A stretch of DNA of 64,000 nucleotides from Siphonodentalium dalli (GCA_032622095.1 CP136063.1:80455980-80519979); one strand, 5' to 3'; positions 35,330 through 45,600 are shown, counted from the stretch's first letter. A program made the numbers and translations. The notes: generated from the letters alone by a model not told the origin.

Positions 35330-35576
35330 TTTTTCGCTATAAGGAATTTTGGGCCATATACCAAATTTGAGTGGGATCGGTCAAGGTCCAGAAACATGCC
35401 TAGATGAGCATATATGAGAGAGGTCAAGGTCAAGGACGCGATCGCATGTGAAATTTGACCCACCCGTATTGTTCCCGGGATCAAAGTATGCCTACATATT
35501 AAATTTTAGTCGGATCGGTCGAGGTCCAGAAACATGCCTATATGAGCATATGTGAGCGAGGTCAAGGTCAAGGCTA
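35330..35576 (+). repeat. Two units of a 138-bp repeat (GATCGGTCGAGGTCCAGAAA)
   Basis: The word GGATCGGTC occurs at 35374 and 35512. Each is followed by AGGTCCAGAAACATGCCTA, then GAGCATAT, then AGGTCAAGGTCAAGG. Between them lies ATTGTTCCCGGGATCAAAGTA, which is also found at the right edge of the inverted satellite array (30842). Confidence 0.75.
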
Positions 35577-35692
35577 ATGTCGGGACTAGTGCTGAGCTCG
35601 TTCTGATAAGTCTGGGCTCTGTAGGGTGTTATTTTAATTACCACTGGTGCGCTGACCACAATGACATATTTATGATGTCGGTGGGTATATAC
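35577..35692 (-). repeat. Decayed relic of half a satellite monomer
   Basis: In the orientation of array 2, matching stretches in order are ATGTCGGGAC, GTGCTGA.CTCGT.CT, TAATTA, TGACCACAATGACATA and GGTGGGTAT. The match spans about 115 bp and is heavily mutated. It lies 4.7 kb beyond the array, immediately after the 138-bp repeat. Confidence 0.7.
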
Positions 35693-35764
35693 GATCTGAT
35701 CGCGATTTACGATCGCGATCGCGGGGCGCGATCGCGGTACGCGGTTGGCTAACAGAATCGTACA

Positions 35765-35811
<47 letters not shown>

Positions 35812-35812
35812 C
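35693..35812. repeat. CGATCG-rich palindromic cluster and (TA)n microsatellite
   Basis: 35697-35742 is unusually CpG-rich for its surroundings, with overlapping GATCGCGATC and GCGATCGC palindromes. It is followed by TA repeats at 35769-35810. Confidence 0.8.
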
Positions 35813-36660
35813 ATATACGCACATGTAAATATTAGATTTGGTCCCTAGCTCAGATAAAGGATGAGGGAAGTTAAAAGAAGTCATAATAAGACAAAAATAA
35901 ATAAGTCAAAACAAGTCCCGTGACAGAGAAGGCGGTAGTTAATTAACACCTTTTTAACACCTTTGCAATAGGGCTAATCGTTTGTGTTCGTTGTTTAGTA
36001 GCTTTGCATTCAAATAATGCTAATAACTCGAAAAATAAGTCATAAAAGTTGGAAATAACACCACATACACATAGAATGGACCCACACGCACACACAAACC
36101 AAATTTCACCCTTCTATTCCGTTGTTTAGACCTGTGTTCCTTTATGTTCGTTTTTGTTCGCTTGTGTTCGTTGTTTAGTAGGACCGACAACGGGGAGTAT
36201 CTAGTTCTGTAATCGAGTACAACTACAGTAATGGCGCCATCTGAAATGAAACAGACGTATTTTAACAAATTTATTACTTCAAATTAAACATTTCAAGGTA
36301 CGAATTGTGGCAAAAGAAGGTAGTATTATACATCTTGATGTCATTAAGTATATATAAGCGTGTATAGTAGTTAGTACAGACATTTCGGAAGTGTGGGCAA
36401 ATGAAAAACATGTTTTCAAATTTCGTGATTTCTGCTACAGTAGGGATTTTAGGTGAAAATTTCTTATTCAAGTACAATGTTTATAGTTAGTCTCATGTGA
36501 CAGATTATGCATCGCAGATCACAAAACTTTTTACAGAACAAAAAAATTCCATCTAGTTTCCGAGTTATGGTTAATCGAAGGTCGAAAAACCACTGATATT
36601 TTTTGTCAGGTGGGCCTCAGTGCATTATGACTAAATAGGCTGAAGAGGAACGGCCCCAAA
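35813..36660. other. AT-rich intergenic DNA
   Basis: No gene recognised. The words GTGTTCGTTGTTTAGTA recur at about 35980 and 36163, one of several short direct repeats. Minus-strand open frames at 36020-36268 and 36274-36477 show no domain and look accidental. Confidence 0.5.
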
Positions 36661-36673
36661 ATCAGTGTTTTTG

Positions 36674-37393
36674 GGTACTTTTTCGGAATAAATTTTGCTT
36701 TAATTTTGCATAACTTAAAAAATATTCGATGGATTAGGTTGAAATTTGTTACATAACTTCGGGATAGATTTTCACATATGTCAAGGTTTTCGGGAACATC
36801 GCAACATATGACCTTGCCTAATTTGCATCTAATTTGCATATTATATATATAGTTGCTGAGACTAATGAGCTGGAAATTTAAAGGGAAAGTAAACAAATAC
36901 CACAATAATGAAGGTAATATGGGTCTATTTCGATGATAAGGGGTCATTTGTGAACTTTAAACAATAAATTGTCCATTATAATACCAAATTTATGTATGAA
37001 TAAGTAATAATAGATATGCAAATTAGGCCACGCCCACTTTTACGCAAAAAATTTTGCTTAACTTTTGCATAACTTGAAAAATATTTGACGGATTAAGCTG
37101 AAATTTGGTACATATCTTCGGGATAGATTTACGCATTTGCCAAGGTAATCGGGAACATCACACCATGTCAACTTACCTAATTTGCATCTAATTTGCATAT
37201 TATATATCTAATTGTTGAGACTAATGAGCTGGAAATGTAATGTGAAAGCAAACAAATACCATAATAATGAAGGTAATATGGGTCTATTTCGATGCAAAAG
37301 TGTCATCTTTAATCAATAATTTTTCCATTGTAATACCAAATTTATCGATGAATAATTAATAATAGACATGCAAATTTTGCCACGCCCACTTTT
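36674..37393 (+). repeat. Tandem duplication of a ~352-bp unit
   Basis: Two units each run from 'TTTTGCATAACTT.AAAAATAT' through 'CTTCGGGATAGATTT', 'CTAATTTGCATCTAATTTGCATATTATATAT', 'GAGACTAATGAGCTGGAAAT' and 'GAAGGTAATATGGGTCTATTTCGATG'. Each ends in 'CCACGCCCACTTTT' (37028 and 37380, period 352). The two differ by scattered substitutions and small indels. Confidence 0.85.
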
Positions 37394-38454
37394 CATATGT
37401 TATGAATAAGGAATTAATTGACATACCATAGCTTGTTTAAATGTTCACTGAAAAACAGCAAAAAGTGCTATTCAATAATCTGTAAGAATGTGCATTTGCT
37501 TTTATTTGTGACAAGTTAAGTCACATGACTAAAACTCATTAATCTCATAACTATCCTGCATGTATTTGGAATACCATAGCTTGTACAGTGACTTGTGTGT
37601 CAATTAAGATGAGTTTCATGCATATTTATGAATATACTTATTTCGCAGGTATCTAAGTGATTAAACAAACAAACAAAAAACAAAGAAATCAGAACAAAAA
37701 GGAATACATCAAAAGTCTGATTGTAATCACCAAATGAACTAAATAAAAGTACTAAATAAAGATAATAAAATCAACGCATTTCTAACTCACCATTCCTTTT
37801 TAATTTCCTGTTATCCAGCAGTGGTATTCCAAACCAAACATATACACAATTGAGTAATGATAGGGGATCATAGAGTACAGATTTTGTCAAATTTGTTATT
37901 GAAGCTGTCACAATTAACATATTTCATAATCGATTAATTTGTAATGTGTATTAGTTCACTAAAATCAAGTAGTTGTACATTTGCAAGCCATACTAGTAGT
38001 CTAGTACTAATAAAAAAGAGTGCAATATTGTCCTTTTAACTGTTTCACCAAAACTGAAATGATACAATTAGGTTTACTACCTTGTATATGCTAATATTAA
38101 ATAGTATCGGGAGACTTTTGAACCGTATTCAGAGACATTGATAAAACCAATGACATTTATGAGTAAAACCTAGTCTATGTTTATGGACTATGGAACAATA
38201 TGGTCTACATATAATAGTGCCTTATTTAATTAATAATTAATCAACTATATTAATTAATCATGACAGCCCTACCATTTGAACTTTTGAAGTTTATTTGAAA
38301 CAAATTCTGTCTGGCTGACAGATATGAGTAAACCATGAAGAGACGCTCGCCATCTCTGGTTCAACCATTTTCCTGCCCATTGCCAGTTATTGTACTTGCA
38401 TATGCTCTGCCCCGTAAATTCCCAAAAAATCCCATTGGGCCCAAATAAAATCTC
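37394..38454. other. AT-rich intergenic DNA
   Basis: No gene, RNA or ordered repeat recognised over about 1 kb. A short A-rich stretch lies near 37665-37700. Confidence 0.5.
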
Positions 38455-38542
38455 CCACCAGACCTCAGCGACTGGGTCCACTGCCGTGAGGCCAACCAAC
38501 CCAGCCCAAAGGCAGTTTATACTCCGCACCGAGGCCTGGTGG
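38455..38542. repeat. Structured short repeat, copy 1 (long closing stem)
   Basis: Contains the core GCGACTGGGTCCACTGCCG and GGCAGTTTATACTCCGCACC also found at 42.2 and 42.45 kb. Here the core is enclosed by a different closing stem, CCACCAGACCTC (38455-38466) pairing with GAGGCCTGGTGG (38531-38542), 11 of 12 positions. Inside, CTGGGT can pair with ACCCAG and ACTGCC with GGCAGT in interleaved (pseudoknot) order. Confidence 0.6.
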
Positions 38543-38560
38543 AACCAGCATAGTAATATA

Positions 38561-38627
38561 GGCCATGTCACGACACACCAATTATATTACATAGTATGTA
38601 ATATAATTGGAGTGTCTTGACATGGCC
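38561..38627. repeat. 67-bp near-perfect palindrome
   Basis: Two 33-base arms, 31 of 33 positions complementary, around a single central G at 38594. The arms start GGCCATGTCA and meet at ATTACATAGTATGTAAT. It lies 19 bp after the structured repeat and could extrude a cruciform. No target duplication is seen. Confidence 0.85.
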
Positions 38628-38639
38628 TGTCGATTGATT

Positions 38640-39079
38640 AAACATTGGATTTCGCTTCCATCAACCTCTCGATATATCAAAGTCATATCTTAAAAATTTG
38701 AAAACAATAGCCAATAATATTTAATGTGATTTTAAAACTGATAATTTCTTCATACATGTATTTGACAGGATTGTGTAAAAGATGTTGCCGAAGGCACTGG
38801 AAATGAACTATTCAGTCTGATTCAGTATTCATTTAACGCAGTGAATTTATTGGCCTGGAGTATAAAGCTGGGATTATACTGAAATAATTACATTCACTTC
38901 ATTCTCTATACTACAAGTATTTTGTCATTGATTCATAAAATGCTATCAAATTTAATTAGGATAATTACAGGTCAGAAGTGAACTTATAAATTTCCAAATA
39001 TTTAACATTTAATATTTCCAACTCAAACGCACTTCCCGACTCATATTTTTTTTCCCTGTGATGTAATTATAAATAATAA
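38640..39079. other. AT-rich intergenic DNA
   Basis: No gene or ordered repeat recognised downstream of the TatD-family gene. Confidence 0.5.
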
Positions 39080-39189
39080 TCTTTGTTTCCTAATGTAATA
39101 ACACAGTTTAAAGGCATCATGTGGAATACAAAAAGTTTGTGATTCGGTATGATGCCTTTAAACTGTGTTATTACATTAGGAAATAAAGA
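39080..39189. repeat. Fold-back element with 34-bp perfect arms
   Basis: The left arm begins TTTCCTAATGTAATAACACA (39086-39119). It is exactly reverse-complemented at 39150-39183 after a 30-base loop. With one mismatch the pairing extends outward to about 40 bp. It lies about 60 bp downstream of the stop codon of the minus-strand TatD-family gene, so it may be in that gene's 3' UTR. Confidence 0.85.
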
Positions 39190-39246
39190 CTATGTCCATG
39201 TTAAGTGTAAAAGTAACCGTTAGAGCATATGTTAGGATACAATAAT

Positions 39247-40125
39247 TTATATGCCTGTGGCAGGATAAAGAGCCCTGCAGTTAGAGAAGGTTGACTCTAA
39301 CACATCAGCGACTGATACATGTTTTATATCAGCCACTGATTTCGCCTGGTAAATTACCAAGCCAGGGTGGTTATGTGAATAGTCCACCGGGGCATCAGGG
39401 TGTCCCAAAAAGGGGGCATCTGTCTCAAGGACCAACCTGGACAAAGGGGTACTGAGAACCATGTCTTTGACATGGTCTCTAGAAACAGGTTTGCCAGCTA
39501 CCCCAATGTACAGGTTGGTAAAGTGATCAAGGAAACGACCAGCATCTCCTCGATCACCAGTGAAACAATGCATGTGCACCGGGAAATTGTGAGGCACATA
39601 CTTCTTCATTATTTTAAAAGTACGTGCCTCACACTTCCTACAGTGCACTACAAGAGGAAGGTGGAGCCTCTGAGATAGATGAATATGGTCAACAAATGAC
39701 CTCTCCTGGATATCAAGAGAGGGATTTGTTGACCGATAATCATCCATCCCAGTTTCCCCAATAGCAACCACCTTCCCTTGGAGCGCCAGCGCTTCCACCT
39801 CCTCGAGTCTGTTTTTTGTGGCCATATCGGCAAACTTGGGGTGAATGCCGATACTGGCCCAGACCCGATTATCCCCAAGAATTTCTTCGATGTGTCCCCA
39901 ATTCCATGGATGGGAGAAATTGGAGACACACCCAATGAAATTCTTGGGCATCTGATAATCATAGAGCGTCCGCTTATGATACTGGGATACTAGATCTAGG
40001 TGGCAATGGGCATCAAAAATTTTGGCATTAAAAATGTGGATGTACTGGCACCTCCGCATTTTACAACGGAGGTGCAAGTCATCCCAGCATAAACCAGGCA
40101 CCACTGCTGGAAGAAAATAAGGATC
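39247..40125 (-). CDS. TATDN2-like: TatD-family metal-dependent nuclease, TATDN2-like (terminal exon)
   Basis: A TIM-barrel metallohydrolase of the TatD family, whose characterised members are metal-dependent nucleases. In the 285-residue frame from the first Met (40104), the metal ligands are all present: HxH in 'FDAHCHLD' (H33, H35), E117 in 'IGETGMD', H154 in 'LVVHCRKC', H179 in 'HMHCFTGD' and D229 in 'LETDAPF'. Features resembling animal TATDN2 are 'FIGCVSNF', 'SIGIHPKFA', 'IMKKYVP' and 'SHNHPGLVIYQAKSVADI'. The frame is open upstream of that Met to a strong acceptor, TTCTTTCTTTTTTTCCAG, ending at 40126. The exon probably begins at 40125 with 'DPYFLPAV', and upstream exons are missing from view. 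The stop is at 39247. Function is inferred from the family only. Confidence 0.9.
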   Translation of the reverse strand, partial: DPYFLPAVVPGLCWDDLHLRCKMRRCQYIHIFNAKIFDAHCHLDLVSQYHKRTLYDYQMPKNFIGCVSNFSHPWNWGHIEEILGDNRVWASIGIHPKFADMATKNRLEEVEALALQGKVVAIGETGMDDYRSTNPSLDIQERSFVDHIHLSQRLHLPLVVHCRKCEARTFKIMKKYVPHNFPVHMHCFTGDRGDAGRFLDHFTNLYIGVAGKPVSRDHVKDMVLSTPLSRLVLETDAPFLGHPDAPVDYSHNHPGLVIYQAKSVADIKHVSVADVLESTFSNCRALYPATGI

Positions 40126-40146
40126 CTGGAAAAAAAGAAAGAACTA
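40126..40146 (-). promoter_or_regulatory. Predicted splice acceptor of the TatD-family exon
   Basis: On the minus strand a polypyrimidine tract TTCTTTCTTTTTTTCC precedes AG (40127-40126), directly followed by in-frame coding sequence. This fits an intron upstream and decides that the visible gene is a 3' exon. Confidence 0.7.
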
Positions 40147-40695
40147 TTTTGAGTGAAAGGTTCTAAACCCCTGGTTGACATGTACAAAAACTTGAAAACC
40201 TTAGAAATATTCAACAGTGCACACAATATACCGTTATGTGTACATTGATTCTATGGATACCAATAATCATTTATTGTATTTACCGGATTATGATCAATAC
40301 ACATTTTTATCAATATGAAAACCAGGAAGTATTTTGAGAGAAGTGTGTGAAATTAAAAACTATTTAATTACGAAAAAAGCTTATAAACCAATTCTTGCAC
40401 TAGCTAAAAAACTTCAGCTATTAAATGAAACCATTAGTTTGAAAATATATCCCAGGCTGGAATGAGCGACAACGCAGATGGACGCAGGCACGTACAGGCA
40501 TGCTGATGATAATATTCCTCTGAAAAACAAATCGGGGTACATGAACAAATTAACAGTGTAATCTGGTGGAATTATAAAAAAAAAAAAAAAAAAACCTCCC
40601 AACATCCACGAGCATTCTGGTAGCATATACTAGTAAGGGGTCATAACTCGGGCACAAAATTTATTTTCAGCTGATCCATGTGAACATTTTTAAAG
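40147..40695. other. Non-coding DNA, probably intronic, with poly(A) run
   Basis: No coding exon is recognised upstream of the acceptor. A run of 20 A lies at about 40576-40595. Confidence 0.5.
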
Positions 40696-40857
40696 AAAAA
40701 AATGGTGCTTTATTCTGATAAGATTGGGAGGCCTTAACAAAACTCAACCTGTGGTGCGTGGTAACAAACATGTAAAAAATGGTGCTTTATTCTGATATTA
40801 AAGATTGGGAGGCCATAACAAAACTGAACATGTGGTGTGTGGTAACAAACATGTATG
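40696..40857 (+). repeat. Tandem duplication of a 77-bp unit
   Basis: AATGGTGCTTTATTCTGAT begins at 40701 and 40778. Both units continue with GATTGGGAGGCC, TAACAAAACT and GTGGTAACAAACATGTA. Confidence 0.8.
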
Positions 40858-41161
40858 TATACTGAATTCAATGCCATTCAGACATTACTGTATTAACTAA
40901 ATTTTATATAAACCAAAGCTAATAATTTAGTCCAAATTCCAAACAGGGCTGTAATGCTTGTAAAAACTCAACAGATGGCTGGCCAGACCAATACTATAAT
41001 ATGTCCAATTTTTTTTGTAAAGAATAGGTGCATAGAAATATTTTCAGAAATTTGACACTACCAGTACACTCTCCCACTTTGAAAACAAGGCACATCCATC
41101 ACACAAACCTTCTACAGTTGTCTTCCAATTCCAGAATTGCCCCCCCCCCCAAATTGACCTA

Positions 41162-41535
41162 CCCCGCTGGACAAAACAAGTGTCCATTGACACCGCGGTG
41201 TATTTGCTGTTCGGCCGCAGTGTCAGAGTTTGTAACTGCAGTTGAGCACCGCGGCCAAACAGCAAGTACACTGCGGCCGAACGGCAAGTTCACTGCGGCC
41301 GAACGACATCTACCCTCGCGGCCGAATGACATGTACACCAAGGTTAGATTTCTGGTTTGTATCGTCTTTTTTAAGTTTAATGAAAGTACACCGCGGCAAC
41401 TACACCATGTCAAATGGCAAATACACCGCGGCCCAACTGTAGTTAGCCGGTGGAGCAGAGGTGTAGTAGTATTTCGGCCGCGGTGGCAACGCTAACCGCA
41501 CCGCTGTTAAGTGGACACTTGTTTTGTCCAGCAGG
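41162..41535. mobile_element. TA-flanked MITE containing a CGGCCG minisatellite
   Basis: Terminal inverted repeats of about 25 bp start CCCCGCTGGACAAAACAAGT on the left. The right end reads CTTGTTTTGTCCAGCAGGG, one mismatch overall, and TA lies on both sides. The interior (41188-41340) repeats ~23-28-bp units with CACTGCGGCCGAACG and its reverse-complement forms, giving strong local CpG and CGGCCG density in an AT-rich region. The open frames across it are by-products of the repeat. TA flanks suggest a Tc1/mariner-type non-autonomous element. Confidence 0.8.
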
Positions 41536-41951
41536 GTAAATGCAGGGCAAAATGTTAAAACTAATCCCTTGAATTATCCAATATGAGTTCAATCTATATA
41601 CCTCAAAAAAGTATACATTGTACCGGTAGGTTCCCCCATCATATAATACCCTGTATCTCCTATGTTATTTATTCTATTTTAGGTTTTATAAGAATCATCA
41701 AGCAGTAAACCTATTATAATTTGAGACAAAGTTAAAACAAATGTTGTTTGTGTGATGGATGGATCTTGTTTTGAAAATAAAAAAAATGTGAAAAAATAAA
41801 TAAAAAATAAACAAACATAAAATAACATGTGCTCTTCTGACTGATAGCATATAATAAAAGTAAATGCAATACCAATTCTATATATATATTTGTTGGATTA
41901 ATATCAGTACACTGTCATCAGCCATAACATTAACTACAATTTACCAACCTA

Positions 41952-42139
41952 CATATACAGTAATGCCCTAAATAATCGACTCCTTAACAACAGCAGAATT
42001 ATGGGTAATTTTTCAGGATTTAGTCAGTGAGAGCTTTCCGATAAATGGCAACAAGCCATATTTCCGACTAAATCCAGAAAAATTACCCATATTTCTGCTG
42101 TGGTTAAGGAGTCGATTATTTAGGGCATTACTGTATATG
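41952..42139. mobile_element. TA-flanked fold-back MITE, pogo/Tigger-like ends
   Basis: Two arms of about 72 bp, mirrored with roughly three mismatches, enclose a 40-base loop (42026-42065). The element tips read TACAGTAATGCCCTAAATAA and TTATTTAGGGCATTACTGTA. CAGTNNTNCCC-type tips with TA duplication are typical of pogo/Tigger-group elements. No coding capacity. Confidence 0.8.
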
Positions 42140-42213
42140 CACTTACACGTCAATGGTTCCTGAAAACATATTTTACATGATAATAATAATACTATACACC
42201 CAAAAAGAAGCCA

Positions 42214-42335
42214 CCAGCAGTACCTATCAGACTGGAGCGACTGGGTCCACTGCCGAAGCCAACCAACCCAGTCCAGTGGCAGTTTACACTCCGCACCCCA
42301 GTCAAAGAGATGTTACTAAGATACAGTGATTTATT
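42214..42335. repeat. Structured short repeat, copy 2
   Basis: 122 bp identical by eye to the copy at 42447. The core has ACTGGGT, ACTGCC, ACCCAGT and GGCAGT in that order, which allows two interleaved helices, enclosed by GACTGG and CCAGTC. The copy ends in AGTGATTTATT. Confidence 0.7.
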
Positions 42336-42446
42336 TCTAGTCGGTATATAATTTACAATAAATCTTATAATACATGAATGTGTGCTACAAATATTATCAA
42401 TAATATACAGGATAGATTATGGCAGTAATCATCTGACTGAAAAAAA

Positions 42447-42568
42447 CCAGCAGTACCTATCAGACTGGAGCGACTGGGTCCACTGCCGAAGCCAACCAAC
42501 CCAGTCCAGTGGCAGTTTACACTCCGCACCCCAGTCAAAGAGATGTTACTAAGATACAGTGATTTATT
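42447..42568. repeat. Structured short repeat, copy 3, at the 3' end of the large minus-strand gene
   Basis: Identical to copy 2 and 233 bp from it. Helix strands are ACTGGGT 42473-42479 with ACCCAGT 42499-42505, and ACTGCC 42482-42487 with GGCAGT 42511-42516. The closing stem is GACTGG 42463-42468 with CCAGTC 42531-42536. On the minus strand it starts with AATAAATCACT, so it includes the likely polyadenylation signal of the neighbouring gene. Confidence 0.7.
42563..42568 (-). promoter_or_regulatory. Candidate polyadenylation signal
   Basis: AATAAA on the minus strand about 110 bases downstream of the stop at 42678. It lies within the structured repeat, and the other copy carries the same hexamer. 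Confidence 0.4.
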
Positions 42569-42677
42569 CTCTGTCAGACTCAGTACTGCATAGTGCATAA
42601 AGTTACCCGGATTGAGTCAGACAGATGATGCTTGATCGTGGAGACTGTGAACACATGGCGGAAAAAAAAATAGAGAC

Positions 42678-45600
42678 TTAAGAAATTATTAGGTCACCAT
42701 GCTTTAGATCCATGAGAAGCGGAAAATTCCATATATCATCATCATCTCTATACTTTACATCATAATATGTTCTCAATGGATCAGGGCAGGACTTTTTAAT
42801 ACTTTTAACTTCTCCGTCATACCATGATGTTTCCAATCCTGAATCGTCATTACATTTATGTTTTATTTGCCTGCCAACTAACAACTTTGGATTCTCCAAA
42901 TACAATGGGAGAGATTCAATCTGAGCATTGATTATTCTCTTCTCCCGTGCAGCTTGAAGTTTAATGAAAAGATTTTTTTTCTCTTCATCTATTAAGACTT
43001 GTCTCTCTGAAACCTGTCGGACCCTAACCAATTCATCAGAAGACCTGGATTCCTCATCAACATGTGGGTTTAGTGTTATCACCTCTTTTAAATTTGATAC
43101 TAGCTGTTCAGTGGAGTGAATAACACGTTTACCATTAACAGATTTGGACTGAAAATATAGACATCGGTCTCCCTTGCAATGCATAACATGTCGTCTGAAA
43201 TTAAGTTGGTCAATAACAGATTCCCTAAATTGTGTTTCAGAGAGCTTTGATATGTATAAATCCATATCATTCACAGTCAACCAAACACCACCTATGCTAG
43301 ATATCTTGTTAGTGAGGTCGGCTGTCTTTGATTGAGACTTAAGCTCACACTCTTCCTTTTTCTGTTGTTTGAGAAGGAGATGTTCTACTTTCTCCTTGGC
43401 AAGACGTTGTGCTCTCTCCCTGAATCTTTGGCGAGCTACGGGGGCATTTTTTCTGGCATTATTCATAATGACAGCTTTTTCAGATGAAGTTTTACTGTCG
43501 AGCCAACTTAAGGTTTTATTATTCATCCAGAGTGTGAGTGTTTCATACAGTAAAACTGTTCCCGCTGGCTTTATTCGTACCAGTAAATCTAAGATGGCAA
43601 AGTCTCTCTCTGATGCTACATTCGTGGATGGTACACTTTTAGTTTGTTTTGTAAAATCTGAAGATGGGTTGTGGTATTTCCCCCCCGGAAGTTGGTCAAC
43701 TGCCTGCCTCTCTAACAAAATTAGCATAGCTCGACACATCAGTTCTAATGCCTGTTGTGTTAAGCAGTCCAACTCATCATCACTTGGTGCTGAAAACAAA
43801 GAAGTATATAATTCATCTTTATGCACAGAGAGTTCCTTTTCATGGTCACTCTCAAAAAGCAAGTCACCCCGAAGCAAATAGGAACCATCTTGGGCCCATT
43901 TCTCCAACTGGCTCTGCATCTTCAAAAGGTATGGGGTAGTTTCGAGAATAGAATTATGTTTGTTCAACATTCTCCAATATGGGCCTGTGATGATTTTATC
44001 TATTATTCCAAGAGCCCGGATGCCAGAAATATTGATCTTATTATTAATATCATCCTGAACTGCTAATAGAAGTCTGTTGGCTTGGGGCCAGGTTTGAATG
44101 AAATCAATTATATCATTTTGGTGGTAATACACTGCTGCGGCATCATAAAAAAGAACATTGAACCGGTTGCCCCTGTATGAAATCAATTTACATTTCCTCC
44201 CTCTCTCCTCCAAAAAAGATGCAAAATATGAAGCTACACCACACTCATCAGAACCCCGATGATGCAGAGCCTTTACGGTTGTTCGAACTAATCGAGCAGG
44301 ACCAGATTCATTTGTTTGTATTATAGATTGTGATTTGACACTGTTACTATCAGTTGCTATATTCTCAAAAATACCAAGTGTCTTATCTGCTTCAGTTGCA
44401 AAATTTACAAGAAGATGCATCTTGCAGAAAAAATTGCCCATTGATGCTATTTCAGATTTAACTGATGGTTCCAATTCACTCCAGTTATCAATGACTTGTG
44501 GCAATAACCCTTCCCGGAAAATTTTGAGTTCCTTATTGAAGCAAGGATTGACAGAACCCTGATCTGTAATGGTATTTTTTATTGAAGCAACAATTTTACT
44601 TACTGTGTTGGATGTTTCGGAGTTGTCACCATCTGATACCGTCAATGCAGCAAGGTCAGAGACTAAATTCTTAAATGACTTTAAAATATGATCTGCATCT
44701 GAAAAAGCCATTTCTTGCAACCCAAGAGACATGGTGGTACCATCTAATAGTGTTACTTGATAGTTTTGATAATGTTTATGAAATTTACTGGTACCATCAA
44801 GATGAAGACAATTTCCAGATTCCTCTAATAATTTCTCAACCACATGCATTTTAGCTAAGCAATTAGCTTCACCAACAAAGCGAGATTTTGAAGCATTACA
44901 GGGTAATCTTTCCACCTGTTTGTTGGCTAACTTTGCTAGAACAACTGAGATAACATCACTCACCTTATTAATACTAACATTCAATGAAAGGAGAGTCATA
45001 ACAACTTCTCTTATTTCATTGGTATATTTGCCATCATGGAATGTCATTATGACAGGATCGTCAAGGAGTTCTACGAGCTGCTGAAGATGTAAATTATCAG
45101 TTTGAAGAGACGTTACCTTGTTTTCTAGCTGTGATGTCTGAAGTTCATGGTCCTCATGGATGGTTTCTAATTTAAAAGATGACTTCTTTTTATGATAAGC
45201 AACAGAACGTTTAAGAGACACATTTTTTGTTTTTGTGCTGTCAACTGTCTGGTTGGCTTCGGTCAGCTTTTGCTCAAGTCTTTCTACATTATCATTTGAT
45301 GAATTAAGTTCAGAAATGAGATTATCTCTTTCATCTTTAAGTGGGCTCACTGTACTGATTGCTCTATCTCTCCTTGCAATTTTTTTATTTAGTGCTTTGT
45401 TCTGACTTTGAAAGCATTTAATTTGTGAATCACTTTTCTCCAATTTATGAGACTGTGTCTGATAATTTATGGATAAATTTGAAAGTTGTTGTTTTAAGTC
45501 ATCTATATCCCTATCCTTGTCTGAGCAATCATTGATGATACTGTCTAGAGAAATATTTACTTTACTGATTTCCTTCAGAGCCACTTCATAATTATCATTT

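Noticed and set aside
36606-36947. 113-residue minus-strand frame
   Set aside because: It overlaps the 352-bp tandem duplication and its equivalent in the second unit is not open.
41028-41495. 155-residue plus-strand frame
   Set aside because: It runs through a MITE and its internal minisatellite.
42214-42568. HDV-like or twister ribozyme in the structured repeat
   Set aside because: The interleaved helices are suggestive, but the helix order and conserved core of those known classes are not met, so only a generic structured RNA is proposed.
43369-43881. 170-residue plus-strand frame
   Set aside because: It is antisense to the large minus-strand gene and has no domain of its own.
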